A DNA stretch of 64,000 nt from Microbulbifer pacificus (GCF_033723955.1 NZ_CP137555.1:2162001-2226000); one strand, 5' to 3'; positions 31,410 through 41,289 are shown, counted from the stretch's first letter. Program-made: numbers and translations. Notes: generated by a model from the letters alone, not told the origin.

Positions 31410-33119
31410 TCAGGTCGTCAGCGAACGCGTCAGCAAACGCACGTCCTCACGGATGTCACCGTCGGATTCCTGCAGCTCACGGATTTTGCGACAGGCATGC
31501 AGCACGGTGGTGTGGTCACGCCCGCCAAAGGCGTCACCAATTTCCGGCAGGCTGTGATTAGTCAATTCTTTCGCCAGTGCCATTGCTACCTGGCGCGGGC
31601 GCGCCACGGACCGGCTGCGGCGTTTAGACAGGAGGTCCGCGACCTTGATCTTGTAGTACTCGGCCACCACCCTCTGGATATTGTCGATGCTCACCAGGCG
31701 GTCCTGCAGTGCGAGCAGGTCCTTCAGCGCCTCGCGCACCAGAATATCGTCGATGGCACGGCCGGTGAACTGCGCATTGGCAATCACCCGGCGCAGCGCC
31801 CCCTCGAGCTCACGCACGTTGGAGCGGATACGCTGCGCGATAAAGAATGCAGAATCATGTGGCAGGTCCACACCCACCTGCTCCGCCTTTTTCATCAGAA
31901 TGGCGACACGGGTTTCCAGTTCCGGCGGCTCAACTGCCACCGTCAGCCCCCAGCCGAAACGGGACTTGAGACGCTCCTCAAGGCCGTCGATCTCCTTGGG
32001 ATAGCGGTCACAAGTGAGGATAATCTGCTGCCCACCCTCCAACAGTGCGTTGAACGTGTGGAAAAACTCCTCCTGAGAGCGCTCCTTGCCGGCAAAAAAC
32101 TGGATATCGTCAATCAGCAGTGCATCCACCGAGCGGTAATAACGCTTGAAGTCGCTGATGGCGTTCAACTGCAACGCCTTCACCATATCCGCCACAAAGC
32201 GTTCCGAATGCAGGTACACCACCTTTGCATTCGGATTGCGATCCACCAGTGCGTTACCCACCGCATGCATAAGGTGAGTTTTACCCAGGCCCACACCGCC
32301 ATAAATAAACAATGGGTTGTAGGCACCACCGGGGTTGTCGGCGATCTGCTGTGCTGCCGCCAGGCCCAGCTGGTTCGACTTACCCTCAACAAAGGAGGCG
32401 AAAGTAAATCCGCGGTTGAGAGAACTGCCGTGCTTGATGGCACCCTCAACTTCCACTTTGCGCTGGCCGCCCCCGTGTATCACCGGTGCAACCACCTCAC
32501 CGCCGGAATGAAGGTCCGCCGGCAAACGCTCCGCCGCCGTCAATGCCTCCACCCCCGCCTCTTCGGCGGCGACATTGCTGTGCGCTTCTGAGGTCATGCG
32601 CGCGCCGCGAGACGCCGGCGATACGGACACGGAAGATGGCGCAGAATCCATCCTGGAAGCGGGGTAGCCACCACTGGAGAAGCCCCTACCGCCATCGCGG
32701 TAGCGGTCACCACCTACACCGGAAGTAGCCCCGCCAAACGCGGGCGCCGGGCTCTCCATATGCGGTGACGCATGTGACGGCGCAGAGGCCTGGTAACTGC
32801 GAGAAGAGGCGTACGCCGGTTGCGCAGGGGCACTATCAGCCCCGGCAAAACTGCGGCGAAAACGCGAGGTACGGCGATCCAGCGCCACCACTTCCACATG
32901 CAGTGAACGACCGGAAAATTGTTGCGCCAGCTCACGGATATGATCGAGATACTTGTCGCTCACCCAGTTCAGCACAAAGCGGTTAGGCGCCACCAGGCGC
33001 AGCTCACCCTCGGAACTGTCGTCGCTGACACGCAGCGGCCGAATCCAGGTACTGAACTGCTGCGGCGGCAATTCATCCTGCAAACAAGCAGCGCACTGCT
33101 TCCACACGGAATCGGACAA
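31410..33119 (-). CDS. dnaA: Chromosomal replication initiator DnaA
   Basis: DnaA binds DnaA boxes and opens oriC. The frame extends to 33197, but homology begins at [17 protein letters not shown]; the TTG at 33119 with a G-rich upstream stretch gives 569 residues and the expected N-terminus. Domain I spans about 1-85, domain II is an unusually long Ser/Pro/Ala/Gly-rich linker (about 88-225), domain III has Walker [11 protein letters not shown] and Walker B ALLIDDIQ, and domain IV ends with the DNA-binding signature [19 protein letters not shown]. It is longer than the E. coli protein because of domain II. Confidence 0.97.
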   Translation of the reverse strand: MSDSVWKQCAACLQDELPPQQFSTWIRPLRVSDDSSEGELRLVAPNRFVLNWVSDKYLDHIRELAQQFSGRSLHVEVVALDRRTSRFRRSFAGADSAPAQPAYASSRSYQASAPSHASPHMESPAPAFGGATSGVGGDRYRDGGRGFSSGGYPASRMDSAPSSVSVSPASRGARMTSEAHSNVAAEEAGVEALTAAERLPADLHSGGEVVAPVIHGGGQRKVEVEGAIKHGSSLNRGFTFASFVEGKSNQLGLAAAQQIADNPGGAYNPLFIYGGVGLGKTHLMHAVGNALVDRNPNAKVVYLHSERFVADMVKALQLNAISDFKRYYRSVDALLIDDIQFFAGKERSQEEFFHTFNALLEGGQQIILTCDRYPKEIDGLEERLKSRFGWGLTVAVEPPELETRVAILMKKAEQVGVDLPHDSAFFIAQRIRSNVRELEGALRRVIANAQFTGRAIDDILVREALKDLLALQDRLVSIDNIQRVVAEYYKIKVADLLSKRRSRSVARPRQVAMALAKELTNHSLPEIGDAFGGRDHTTVLHACRKIRELQESDGDIREDVRLLTRSLTT

Positions 33120-33264
33120 GGAACCCCCCAAAAGACGGATCGAGATGCGACGGCGCCCACACTGACGACCAGCCGGTGAACAAAGCTGTCCCCCCAAGAA
33201 CAGCCTCCGGCCCCTGCACGAATGCCAGGGAAGCCCGCGGGCAGCACCTCAAAAGAAGGCCGAC

Positions 33265-33293
33265 AGTATATCGATTGCCCCCGGGGTTATCCA
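33265..33293 (-). promoter_or_regulatory. Candidate dnaA promoter overlapped by a DnaA box
   Basis: On the minus strand TATACT (33270-33265) forms a good -10. With a 17-base spacer the -35 position (TGGATA) falls within the DnaA box at 33287-33295. This layout would let DnaA repress its own gene. Inference from spacing only. Confidence 0.5.
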
Positions 33294-33295
33294 CA
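33287..33295 (+). promoter_or_regulatory. DnaA box
   Basis: Perfect consensus TTATCCACA upstream of dnaA. Weaker relatives lie nearby: TTGAACACA at 33352-33360 and, on the minus strand, ATATTCACA at 33399-33407. Confidence 0.85.
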
Positions 33296-33382
33296 ATTAA
33301 ACCAAAATTAACACAGGATATTCCGGCAGAAAGCTCAGCAATATCAAAGGCTTGAACACAAATTAAGCGGCTGCGCAACGAC

Positions 33383-33391
33383 TTATCCACA
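33383..33391 (+). promoter_or_regulatory. DnaA box
   Basis: A second perfect TTATCCACA in the dnaA-rpmH gap, 96 bases from the first. The stretch between them is A+T-rich. Confidence 0.85.
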
Positions 33392-33595
33392 GCCAAACTG
33401 TGAATATCTTGGGGTCAAACGGTGTACTCCCCGAAATACCCGAGCCAATACAATGGCTTGCGCGGTAGCCCCTGCAAACAGCGCGGAGAAGCCGACGCTT
33501 TCCCTATACTTAGCCGTTATAGAGAAGGAAGATAGGCCGCCAACCTTTCGCCTCGATCAATGTGGATTTTCCTGCATCGAAGTCCAACGGGTGCA

Positions 33596-33624
33596 TTGCT
33601 TTGGCTGGTTTCTTTCTATACAAT
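33596..33624 (+). promoter_or_regulatory. Candidate rpmH promoter
   Basis: TTGCTT (33596-33601) and TACAAT (33619-33624) are 17 bases apart and face rpmH. Transcription would begin near 33631, leaving a leader of about 175 bases. Confidence 0.5.
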
Positions 33625-33807
33625 CCGCCGCCTTCGCAGCGCATAGCCCGCTTCGGAGTATGCCTCCAGAAATGCCGAGCAATTCCGGAGACACGCCGCA
33701 ACGAGGGGTTATAGCAGCCGCAAAAAGCAGCCGCGCCAGCCGTAAGCGGCCCAGATTTTAAAACCTCCAGGACCTGACTCCCGGACATAACTCCAGGTAG
33801 TAACAAC

Positions 33808-33942
33808 ATGAAACGTACATTTCAGCCCAGCAATCTGAAGCGCAAGCGCACCCACGGCTTCCGTGCCCGTATGGCCACCAAAAATGGTCGTAAAGTACTG
33901 GCCCGTCGCCGCGCCAAAGGCCGCAAGGTTCTGTGCGCCTAA
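33808..33942 (+). CDS. rpmH: 50S ribosomal protein L34
   Basis: The 44-residue, very basic protein ([20 protein letters not shown], then a Lys/Arg-rich tail) is L34, a small 50S subunit protein. It precedes rnpA by 45 bases in the near-universal rpmH-rnpA-yidD-yidC-mnmE order. It was located by reading the sequence directly because it is too short for an automatic long-ORF search. Confidence 0.98.
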   Translation: MKRTFQPSNLKRKRTHGFRARMATKNGRKVLARRRAKGRKVLCA

Positions 33943-33987
33943 GATTGCCGCTTAGCGAGCAACCTTAAAGATCGCATCTGAATCACT

Positions 33988-34503
33988 ATGCAGTGCCCAC
34001 GCAGCGACTTCGCATTTGCCAAGCCGCTGCGGCTGCTCAATGCGGCGCAGTATCGCGCCGTTTTTGATTCCGCGCCCGTCCGTGCGGCGCAACCTCAATT
34101 CCTGATCCTCGCCCGCCCCAACGAGCTCGGTCACCCGAGGCTCGGTCTTGTCATTGCCAAAAAGCACGTCCGCAACGCCACCGACCGCAATCGCATCAAG
34201 CGCATCGCCCGCGAGACCTTTCGCCTGCAGCAGCACCAGCTGTATCCGCTGGATGCCGTAGTGTTGGCGCGCGCCGGAGCTGGCGATCTCGACAAAGACG
34301 CACTGGCCAAGATATTCAACAAGCTGTGGCGCAGACTTGATCAGCGCGCTCGCAATCCGCAGCCGGAGCAGCAAGCGCAACAGCGGCCACCCAGGGCCCC
34401 GCGCGGCAAGGGTCGCAAAGGCAGCGGGAATAAAAATACCGCCGAGCAACCGACACAATCGCCCCACTCTGCAGGCACTGGGCACCAGGAGAGTGGTTCG
34501 TGA
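33988..34503 (+). CDS. rnpA: Ribonuclease P protein component
   Basis: RnpA is the protein cofactor of RNase P, which matures the 5' ends of tRNAs. The core (about residues 10-125) includes PRLGLVIAKKHVRNATDRNRIKRIARETFR, the RNA-binding signature. Its 171-residue length exceeds the usual 115-135 because of a C-terminal Gln/Pro/Arg/Lys/Gly-rich tail from about residue 127. The stop overlaps the yidD start by 4 bases (GTGA). Confidence 0.95.
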   Translation: MQCPRSDFAFAKPLRLLNAAQYRAVFDSAPVRAAQPQFLILARPNELGHPRLGLVIAKKHVRNATDRNRIKRIARETFRLQQHQLYPLDAVVLARAGAGDLDKDALAKIFNKLWRRLDQRARNPQPEQQAQQRPPRAPRGKGRKGSGNKNTAEQPTQSPHSAGTGHQESGS

Positions 34504-34766
34504 CCTGGCTGGCTATCCGCCTGATTCACCTGTATCGCCTCATCGCCAGCCCGTGGGTCGGTAACCAGTGCCGCTTCCACCCCACCTGCTCCCGCTACTC
34601 GGAAGAAGCGTTTGAAACCCACGGATTCTGCAAAGGGGGTTATTTAACCCTGCGCCGCCTTATAAAATGCCACCCCTGGCATCCGGGCGGCCTGGATTAC
34701 GTCCCCCCTGCGGTACCACCCTCAGAAACTCCGGCGGCAAAACACGAGCCACCGCAACAAGGCTAA
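34500..34766 (+). CDS. yidD: Membrane protein insertion efficiency factor
   Basis: YidD is a small membrane-associated protein that assists YidC-dependent insertion. The 88 residues contain the family block LIASPWVGNQCRFHPTCSRYSEEA, with conserved Cys, and KGGYLTLRRLIKCHPWHPGGLDYVP. The start is a GTG overlapping rnpA by 4 bases, and yidC follows 7 bases later. Confidence 0.97.
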   Translation: MTWLAIRLIHLYRLIASPWVGNQCRFHPTCSRYSEEAFETHGFCKGGYLTLRRLIKCHPWHPGGLDYVPPAVPPSETPAAKHEPPQQG

Positions 34767-34773
34767 CAACATA

Positions 34774-36429
34774 ATGGATTGGCAACGCTACACGCTGGTC
34801 GGCGGCATCGCCGCAGTCCTCCTGGCACTGGTTTACCAGTGGAACGCATTCAAGGAACAGCACGCCCCGGCGCTTGATCAGAAAACGGTGGTACACCATC
34901 AGGCGGAAGAAGCCACGTCCCTGCCAGGCAGCCAGCCCGGCAATAACAGTGGTGAGTTGCCGGAAGAAGGTGCGGTTCCCGAGGTGGGCGGCAGTGCCCA
35001 GCCCAAGCTGATCACGGTGAATACCGACACCCTGAGCTTGCTGATCGATCCAAACGGCGGCGACATCGTCAAGGTTGCGCTGCGCCAGTACTACGCGAAA
35101 CTGCACACCCCGGATCGCCCCCTGATTCTGCTGAACCAGACCCGCAGCCATACCTATGTGTCGAAGAGCGGTCTGGTCGGCGGCCAGGGTAACTGCTCCG
35201 CGGGACGCCCACTGTTTTCCAGCGACGCCAGTGAATACGCGCTGCAGGAAGGCAAGGACACCCTGACCGTGGACCTGAAACAGTCCCAGGGCGGCATCGG
35301 CTTCACCAAGCGCTTCACCTTCACCCGCGGCAATTACCTGATCAAGGTGTCCTACCTGGTGGACAACGGACGCGACAAGCCGCTGCTGGCCGGTATGTGC
35401 GGAGAGATCGTGCGCGACAGCCTGGAGCCGCCGGTGGATGTGGGTATCGGTGTCTCTCCTTTCCTGGGTGCTGCGCTGCACACCAGCGAAGAGAATTACT
35501 TCAAGCAGGACTTTGAAGACATCGCCAAGAAGCCCACCACTGAAACTATTCAGGGTGGCTGGGTGGCCATGGTGCAGCATTATTTCCTGAGCGCATGGAT
35601 TCCGAACCAGGAAGAGCGCAACACGTTCAGACTGAAGCCCATTGGCAACGGCCTGTACAGCATGGGCTTTACCAGCCCGCAGCTGCGGATCGAACCGGGC
35701 CAGCAGGGTACCGTTGAAGCCTCGTTCTATGCAGGCCCGAAAGATGTATTCACCCTGGAAAAGATTTCTCCGTACCTGGACCTGACCGTAGATTACGGTT
35801 GGCTGTGGTGGCTGGCGAAGCCGATGTTCCGGGTGCTGAACTGGATTCACGAGCACATCGTGGACAACTGGGGATGGTCCATCATCCTGTTGACCGTGTT
35901 CATCAAGGCACTGCTGTTCCCACTGTCCGCTGCCGGCCTGCGCTCCATGGCACGCATGCGCAAGTTTGCACCGCAGATGAAGAAACTGCAGGAGCAGTAC
36001 AAGGACAACCGCCAGAAACTGGCGGAAGAGACCATGAAGCTTTACCGCCGGGAGAAGATCAATCCGGTGGGCGGCTGTCTGCCACTGCTGCTGCAGATGC
36101 CAGTGTTTATCGGTCTCTACTGGATGCTGATGGAAACCGTTGAGCTGCGCCACGCACCGTGGATCGGCTGGATTCACGACCTGTCGGTGAAGGATCCCTA
36201 TTTCATCCTGCCGGTGTTTATGGGTGTGACCATGTGGTTCATGCAGAAGCTGAATCCACAGCCCACGGATCCGACCCAGGCGAAGATCATGCAGCTGATG
36301 CCGATCATGATGACCTTCTTCTTCCTATGGTTCCCGGCAGGTCTCGTGCTGTACTGGATTGCGAACAACCTGATCTCGATCGCCCAGACCTGGTTTATCA
36401 ACCGGCAGGTAGAGGCCGCGAGCAAGTAA
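34774..36429 (+). CDS. yidC: Membrane protein insertase YidC
   Basis: YidC inserts and folds inner-membrane proteins, including ATP synthase subunit c. The 551 residues show the Gram-negative layout: an N-terminal membrane anchor (about 5-25), a large periplasmic P1 domain (about 60-340) and five conserved transmembrane helices, with NWGWSIILLTVFIKALLFPLSAAGLRSMARM at the hydrophilic groove and a cytoplasmic hairpin KLQEQYKDNRQKLAEE. A near-perfect palindrome and a terminator follow. Confidence 0.98.
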   Translation: MDWQRYTLVGGIAAVLLALVYQWNAFKEQHAPALDQKTVVHHQAEEATSLPGSQPGNNSGELPEEGAVPEVGGSAQPKLITVNTDTLSLLIDPNGGDIVKVALRQYYAKLHTPDRPLILLNQTRSHTYVSKSGLVGGQGNCSAGRPLFSSDASEYALQEGKDTLTVDLKQSQGGIGFTKRFTFTRGNYLIKVSYLVDNGRDKPLLAGMCGEIVRDSLEPPVDVGIGVSPFLGAALHTSEENYFKQDFEDIAKKPTTETIQGGWVAMVQHYFLSAWIPNQEERNTFRLKPIGNGLYSMGFTSPQLRIEPGQQGTVEASFYAGPKDVFTLEKISPYLDLTVDYGWLWWLAKPMFRVLNWIHEHIVDNWGWSIILLTVFIKALLFPLSAAGLRSMARMRKFAPQMKKLQEQYKDNRQKLAEETMKLYRREKINPVGGCLPLLLQMPVFIGLYWMLMETVELRHAPWIGWIHDLSVKDPYFILPVFMGVTMWFMQKLNPQPTDPTQAKIMQLMPIMMTFFFLWFPAGLVLYWIANNLISIAQTWFINRQVEAASK

Positions 36430-36470
36430 CCAGAAACCCACGGTTTACTCCCGGAGGGGGGGAGCGCCCC

Positions 36471-36496
36471 GGGATAGGTTTTCGAAAACTTATCCC
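36471..36496. repeat. 26-bp near-perfect palindrome downstream of yidC
   Basis: Symmetric around TTTTCGAAAA, with 12 of 13 pairs complementary (one G/T). It lies 41 bases after the yidC stop and before the intrinsic terminator. It has no unpaired loop, so it resembles a protein-binding site as much as an RNA hairpin. Confidence 0.7.
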
Positions 36497-36542
36497 CGCC
36501 ACCCTCCGTTCCAATCGAAGATCATTGCGCTGTAGCTAAACA

Positions 36543-36570
36543 AAGGGCCGCTAAATGCGGCCCTTCTTCT
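36543..36570 (+). terminator. yidC terminator
   Basis: Perfect 9-bp stem AAGGGCCGC / GCGGCCCTT with loop TAAAT followed by a T-rich tail (CTTCT). It separates yidC from mnmE. Confidence 0.8.
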
Positions 36571-36596
36571 ATCTGACTTTTGGATAAACTCAGAAT

Positions 36597-37970
36597 ATGT
36601 CCCAGCAAAGCCTGAACAAAGACACCATCGCCGCCGTTGCCACCCCACCCGGTCGCGGCGGCATTGGCGTGATACGCCTGTCAGGCCCGAAGGCACGGGA
36701 GATCGGCGAACAACTGGCCGGCAAGATCTTCAAACCCCGTTTCGCCCACTACTGCGATTTCACCCACGACGACCAGCTGCTGGACCAGGGCTTGGCACTG
36801 TTCTTCCCCGGCCCAAATTCTTTTACCGGCGAGGACGTGGTGGAGCTGCAGGGACATGGTGGCCCGGTGATTCTCGACACACTGCTTTCCGCCCTGCTGA
36901 AAACAGGCGCCCGACAGGCGCGACCCGGGGAGTTCTCCGAGCGCGCTTTTCTCAATGACAAGCTGGATCTGGCACAGGCTGAGGCCATTGCCGACCTGAT
37001 TGACGCGGGAAGTGCACAGGCAGCACAAAATGCCCTGCGTTCACTGCAGGGAGTATTTTCCGAAAAAATCGAAGAGTTAGCGACACAACTAACCAGATTG
37101 CGGATCTATGTCGAAGCATCGATTGATTTTCCAGAAGAAGAAATCGATTTTCTCGCCGATGGCAAGGTAGCGGCGGATATACAGGCACTTTTGGCCCAAC
37201 TAGACCTGGTAGAGGCACAGGCGCGCCAGGGGACCATCATGCGCGAGGGTATGCAGGTGGCGATAGCCGGCAAACCCAACGCGGGCAAGTCCAGCCTGCT
37301 GAATGCACTGGCGGGAAAAGATACTGCCATCGTCACCGATATCGCGGGCACCACCCGCGACGTACTGCGCGAACACATCCATATCGACGGCATGCCATTG
37401 CATATTGCCGATACCGCGGGACTGCGCGAGTCACCGGATCAGGTGGAACAGATTGGCATGCAGCGCGCCTGGGAGGAGATTCACAAGGCTGATCGCGTAC
37501 TGTTGGTGGTGGACGCCGCGGAGCTACACAGCCTGGACCCGGAAACCGCCTGGCCGGAATTTACCCGCCAGCTACCGGACCCGGAGAAGCTTACCCTGGT
37601 GGCGAACAAGATTGACCTGACCGAATACAGTCCCGGACTGCTCGCGCACAGCGACGGCATCCCCGTCGTCGCCATCAGCGCCATGACCGGCGCCGGCGTA
37701 GAGGCCCTGCGCCAGCATCTGAAGCAGTGCATGGGATATCAGGCGAGCAATGAAGGCAACTTCAGTGCCCGCCGACGCCACCTGGACGCCCTGGCACGCG
37801 CGCGCGCCTTCATTGTTCAGGGCGAAGCCCAGCTCCACAGCAGTGGCGCCGGCGAACTGCTGGCCGAAGACCTGCGTCAGGCTCAGCAGGCACTGGGCGA
37901 GATTACCGGGGCCATGACCGCCGACGAGTTGCTGGGCAAGATTTTTGGCAGTTTCTGCATCGGTAAATAA
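36597..37970 (+). CDS. mnmE: tRNA-5-carboxymethylaminomethyl-2-thiouridine GTPase
   Basis: MnmE, with MnmG, modifies U34 in several tRNAs. The 457 residues begin with the folate-binding domain ([23 protein letters not shown]), then a helical domain interrupted by the G domain: G1 [10 protein letters not shown]2 TTRD, G3 DTAG, G4 NKID. It ends with the invariant C-terminal CIGK. The partner gene mnmG lies just across the 780-bp origin-like gap. Confidence 0.98.
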   Translation: MSQQSLNKDTIAAVATPPGRGGIGVIRLSGPKAREIGEQLAGKIFKPRFAHYCDFTHDDQLLDQGLALFFPGPNSFTGEDVVELQGHGGPVILDTLLSALLKTGARQARPGEFSERAFLNDKLDLAQAEAIADLIDAGSAQAAQNALRSLQGVFSEKIEELATQLTRLRIYVEASIDFPEEEIDFLADGKVAADIQALLAQLDLVEAQARQGTIMREGMQVAIAGKPNAGKSSLLNALAGKDTAIVTDIAGTTRDVLREHIHIDGMPLHIADTAGLRESPDQVEQIGMQRAWEEIHKADRVLLVVDAAELHSLDPETAWPEFTRQLPDPEKLTLVANKIDLTEYSPGLLAHSDGIPVVAISAMTGAGVEALRQHLKQCMGYQASNEGNFSARRRHLDALARARAFIVQGEAQLHSSGAGELLAEDLRQAQQALGEITGAMTADELLGKIFGSFCIGK

Positions 37971-38750
37971 CCCTCAAGACTCAACGCACCACCGCCCGAT
38001 CCCCCGCAGATGATCGGCGGTGTGCGCACATCGCCTCCCCCACCGCCATACATACCGCTTGCTCAACCTGATCCATCTATGAGATCCATGGATCCATCTA
38101 CACCCATTCCCCCGAAAAACCACAAGAGTTGCGCACAGCAATCCACAAGGTTATCAAGATGGACCACCTATCCAACTTGGCAACACAGCTATTTATCCCG
38201 AACATCCACATGTTTATACACAGGAACACTGCTGTGCATTGGTATTTCCAGCCGTTGTGGGCAAACCATGGGACAAGTTACCCACAAAACCGGTACTCAG
38301 GCGGGGATAACACTCACTGGTCCGGGAATCCACCAAAGTTATCCCGTCCGTCCACAGCCGCCTACATGGGTTATCCGTCCCTCCACACAGGGGTTTGAGA
38401 CGCAGTTATCAATCGCCTAACTCATTGTTTTAAAACAATTTATTAACCTTATACATGAATTTCACTACCCTAAATAACAACAACAAATACAAACACGTAC
38501 TTATACGTAAGGAATGTATAACTTTATTTATGTATAGAAAGAGAAGGCTGGTTTCGATTTTTCTACGTGCCGCTTTTTTGCACAGCACAAGCTGCCTATA
38601 ATGTGCGCCCGGATTTTTGCGTGGACGAATGGCCACGGTTGGCCTGTATGCAGCCGTGCCTACACCTATCGCCTGCATCGCAAAGGCAACCGGCGCCTGA
38701 CCTAACCTGGCACTTTTACCTGCGGCACCTGGGCCATTGAGCTGAACCTT
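37971..38750. other. oriC: Putative chromosomal replication origin oriC (mnmE-mnmG gap)
   Basis: This 780-bp non-coding region contains a DnaA-box-like cluster: TTATACACA at 38214-38222 (fits TTATNCACA), TTACCCACA at 38278-38286, CAATCCACA at 38139-38147, ACATCCACA at 38202-38210, TTGCCCACA on the minus strand at 38256-38264, and TTATCCC-type sites at 38193, 38302 (minus), 38339 and 38371. Beside it, 38401-38520 has only 35 G/C in 120 bases, a likely unwinding element, with a perfect palindrome ATTGTTTTAAAACAAT at 38424-38439. Origins next to mnmG are established for E. coli and Vibrio. Confidence 0.75.
38574..38602 (+). promoter_or_regulatory. Candidate mnmG promoter
   Basis: A perfect -10 TATAAT lies at 38597-38602. 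The -35 position 17 bases upstream is a weak TTTTTT. Transcription would start near 38609, at the right border of the A+T-rich unwinding region, giving a leader of about 140 bases. Confidence 0.5.
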
Positions 38751-40640
38751 ATGGAATACCCCACACAATATGATGTGATCGTAATTGGCGGCGGACACGC
38801 TGGCACCGAGGCGTGCCTGGCGGCGGCGCGCATGGGGAGTCGTACCCTGCTGCTGACGCACAATATCGAGACGCTCGGGCAGATGTCCTGCAACCCGGCT
38901 ATCGGCGGTATCGGCAAAAGCCATTTGGTGAAGGAAGTGGACGCCCTCGGTGGCGCCATGGCCACTGCCACCGATTTCGGGGGTATCCAGTTCCGCGTGC
39001 TGAATGCCCGCAAAGGGCCGGCGGTGCGCGCCACCCGCGCCCAGGCCGATCGCGCCCTGTACAAGGCAGCGATCCGCAACATCCTTGAAAACCAGCCGAA
39101 CCTGGATATCTTCCAGCAGGCCGCGGACGACCTGATCGTCGAGAATGAACGTGTCACCGGTGTGGTGACCAACGCCGGCATCCGCTTCCGCGGCAAAACC
39201 GTAGTGATTACCGCCGGTACCTTCCTCGGTGGCCGCATCCATATCGGCCTGGAAAACCATTCGGGTGGTCGCGCCGGCGATCCCCCCTCCATCGCCCTGG
39301 CCCAGCGCCTGCGCGCGCTGCCGTTCCGCGTGGAGCGCCTGAAGACCGGTACCCCGCCGCGTATCGATGCGCGCTCGGTAGATTTCACCGGGCTGGAGGA
39401 GCAGTGGGGCGACGAACCAATTCCGGTAATGTCCTATCTGGGCAATCGCGCCCAGCACCCGCGCCAGGTGTGCTGCTGGATCACCCACACGAACGAATCC
39501 ACCCACGACATCATCCGCGGCGGCCTCGACCGCTCGCCGATGTATTCCGGCGTGATCGAAGGCATCGGCCCGCGCTACTGCCCCTCCATCGAGGACAAGG
39601 TGCATCGTTTCGCGGACAAGAACAGCCACCAGATCTTTATCGAACCCGAAGGGCTCAGCACCCACGAGCTGTACCCCAATGGCATCTCCACCAGCCTGCC
39701 GTTCGATGTGCAGATGAACCTGGTGCGCTCGATCAAGGGGTTTGAAAACGCGCATATCACCCGCCCGGGCTACGCCATCGAATACGACTTCTTCGACCCG
39801 CGGGACCTTCTGCCGTCGCTTGAAACCAAATTCATTGCAGGCCTGTTCTTCGCCGGTCAGATCAATGGCACCACCGGCTACGAAGAGGCCGCCGCCCAGG
39901 GGTTGCTGGCGGGCGCCAACGCCGCGCTCAACGCGCAGGACCGGGACGCATGGTCGCCCCGTCGTGACGAGGCCTACCTGGGCGTACTGGTGGACGACCT
40001 GATCACCTCCGGCACCAAAGAGCCCTACCGCATGTTCACCAGCCGCGCGGAATACCGCCTGCTGCTGCGCGAGGACAATGCGGACCTGCGCCTGACCGAA
40101 AAGGGGCGCGAGCTGGGTCTGGTGGACGACGTGCGCTGGCAGGCTTTCTGCGACAAGCGCGAGTCTATCGAGCGCGAACAGCAGCGCCTGAAAGACACCT
40201 GGGTTCAGCCCGGCACCGACGCCGCCCAACTTGTCGAGCAGAAACTACCGCAGGCACTGGCACGCGAGTACAGCCTGATGGACCTGCTGAAGCGTCCCGA
40301 GCTCGAATACCAGGACGTGGCAAGCCTCAAGGGGGAGCCCGTCAGCGACGAACAGGTGGCTGAGCAGGTGGAAATTTCCGCCAAATACGCCGGTTACATC
40401 GACCGTCAGCGCGATGAAATCGAGCGCCTGCAGGCCTATGAAGACACTCCCCTGCCGGTTGATTTTGACTACGCCGCAGTTTCCGGGCTTTCCAATGAAG
40501 TGATTCAGAAGCTCTCCGATGCGCGCCCGGATACTCTGGCGCGCGCCGGACGGGTGCCGGGAGTGACCCCGGCGGCGGTATCGCTGCTGCTGATCCAGCT
40601 GAAGAAGCGCGGCCTGCTGACCCGCAAAAAGGCGGTTTGA
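38751..40640 (+). CDS. mnmG: tRNA uridine-5-carboxymethylaminomethyl modification enzyme MnmG
   Basis: MnmG is the FAD-dependent partner of MnmE in wobble-uridine modification. The 629 residues start with the dinucleotide-binding fold [22 protein letters not shown], followed by [28 protein letters not shown] and [14 protein letters not shown] blocks, the catalytic Cys pair in [10 protein letters not shown] near residue 243, and the helical C-terminal domain. It begins the mnmG-rsmG-parA-parB series to the right of the putative origin. Confidence 0.98.
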   Translation: MEYPTQYDVIVIGGGHAGTEACLAAARMGSRTLLLTHNIETLGQMSCNPAIGGIGKSHLVKEVDALGGAMATATDFGGIQFRVLNARKGPAVRATRAQADRALYKAAIRNILENQPNLDIFQQAADDLIVENERVTGVVTNAGIRFRGKTVVITAGTFLGGRIHIGLENHSGGRAGDPPSIALAQRLRALPFRVERLKTGTPPRIDARSVDFTGLEEQWGDEPIPVMSYLGNRAQHPRQVCCWITHTNESTHDIIRGGLDRSPMYSGVIEGIGPRYCPSIEDKVHRFADKNSHQIFIEPEGLSTHELYPNGISTSLPFDVQMNLVRSIKGFENAHITRPGYAIEYDFFDPRDLLPSLETKFIAGLFFAGQINGTTGYEEAAAQGLLAGANAALNAQDRDAWSPRRDEAYLGVLVDDLITSGTKEPYRMFTSRAEYRLLLREDNADLRLTEKGRELGLVDDVRWQAFCDKRESIEREQQRLKDTWVQPGTDAAQLVEQKLPQALAREYSLMDLLKRPELEYQDVASLKGEPVSDEQVAEQVEISAKYAGYIDRQRDEIERLQAYEDTPLPVDFDYAAVSGLSNEVIQKLSDARPDTLARAGRVPGVTPAAVSLLLIQLKKRGLLTRKKAV

Positions 40641-40644
40641 GTCG

Positions 40645-41289
40645 ATGGAACATTTCCGCCCCCGCCTGAACCAGGCCGCCGAGCAACTGAACCTGAATCT
40701 GACACGGGAACAGCAGGACCAGCTGCTGGCCTATCTGGACCTGTTCGCCCGCTGGAACGCCGCTTACAACCTATCGGCCGTGCGCGACCCGGCGGAAATG
40801 CTCGAGCGCCACATCATCGACAGCCTGAGCGTGGTGAACCTGTGTGGCACCAGCGCCGACGACCAGTCCCCGCTGATCGATGTCGGCTCCGGCGGCGGCC
40901 TACCCGGGATTCCCCTGGCGATCATGCACCCGCAGCGACCGATCAGCCTGCTGGACAGCAATGGCAAGAAATCCCGCTTCCAGTTTCAGGTCGCCAGCCA
41001 GCTGAAGCTCGACAATATCAATGTCGTCAACCAGCGCGTCGAGGCATACCGGCCGGAACAGCTCTACGCCGGTGTCGTATCCCGCGCGTTTGCCTCCCTG
41101 CAGGACATGATTACCGGCAGTGAACACCTGCTCGCTCCCGGCGGCAGGTTTTATGCGATGAAAGGCAAGCTCCCGGAAGATGAGTTGAGTGCATTGCCAA
41201 AAGAGATTAAGGTCGACGAACTGCACACCTTGCAAGTGCCAGGCTGCGATGCAGAGCGCCATCTGATCGTCCTCTCCCGCGCGGAGTGA
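40645..41289 (+). CDS. rsmG: 16S rRNA (guanine-527-N7)-methyltransferase
   Basis: RsmG methylates G527 of 16S rRNA. The 214-residue protein has the GidB motifs: YLDLFARWNAAYNLSAVRDP near residue 30, HIIDSLSV, and the SAM-binding LIDVGSGGGLPGIPLAI near 74, followed by LLDSNGKKSRF. It follows mnmG by 4 bases, so the two are coexpressed. Confidence 0.98.
   Translation: MEHFRPRLNQAAEQLNLNLTREQQDQLLAYLDLFARWNAAYNLSAVRDPAEMLERHIIDSLSVVNLCGTSADDQSPLIDVGSGGGLPGIPLAIMHPQRPISLLDSNGKKSRFQFQVASQLKLDNINVVNQRVEAYRPEQLYAGVVSRAFASLQDMITGSEHLLAPGGRFYAMKGKLPEDELSALPKEIKVDELHTLQVPGCDAERHLIVLSRAE

Larger units (their letters stand above)
33120..33807. promoter_or_regulatory. dnaA-rpmH divergent intergenic region (secondary origin candidate)
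   Basis: This 688-bp gap separates the minus-strand dnaA block from the plus-strand rpmH block. It holds two perfect and two near-consensus DnaA boxes (33287-33407), the dnaA promoter, the rpmH promoter and a long rpmH leader. In Pseudomonas the origin lies in this interval. Short open frames here look like noise. Confidence 0.6.

Noticed and set aside
33453..33809. Two overlapping open frames of about 100 codons on opposite strands between dnaA and rpmH
   Set aside because: They overlap each other and the rpmH leader, and neither shows a recognisable protein or ribosome binding site.
38010..38420. 136-codon plus-strand open frame in the mnmE-mnmG gap
   Set aside because: Ser/Thr/Pro-rich translation without homology features, overlapping the DnaA-box cluster; treated as chance.
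38430..40229. 599-codon minus-strand open frame
   Set aside because: Antisense to mnmG and reaching into the A+T-rich origin region; no family resemblance.
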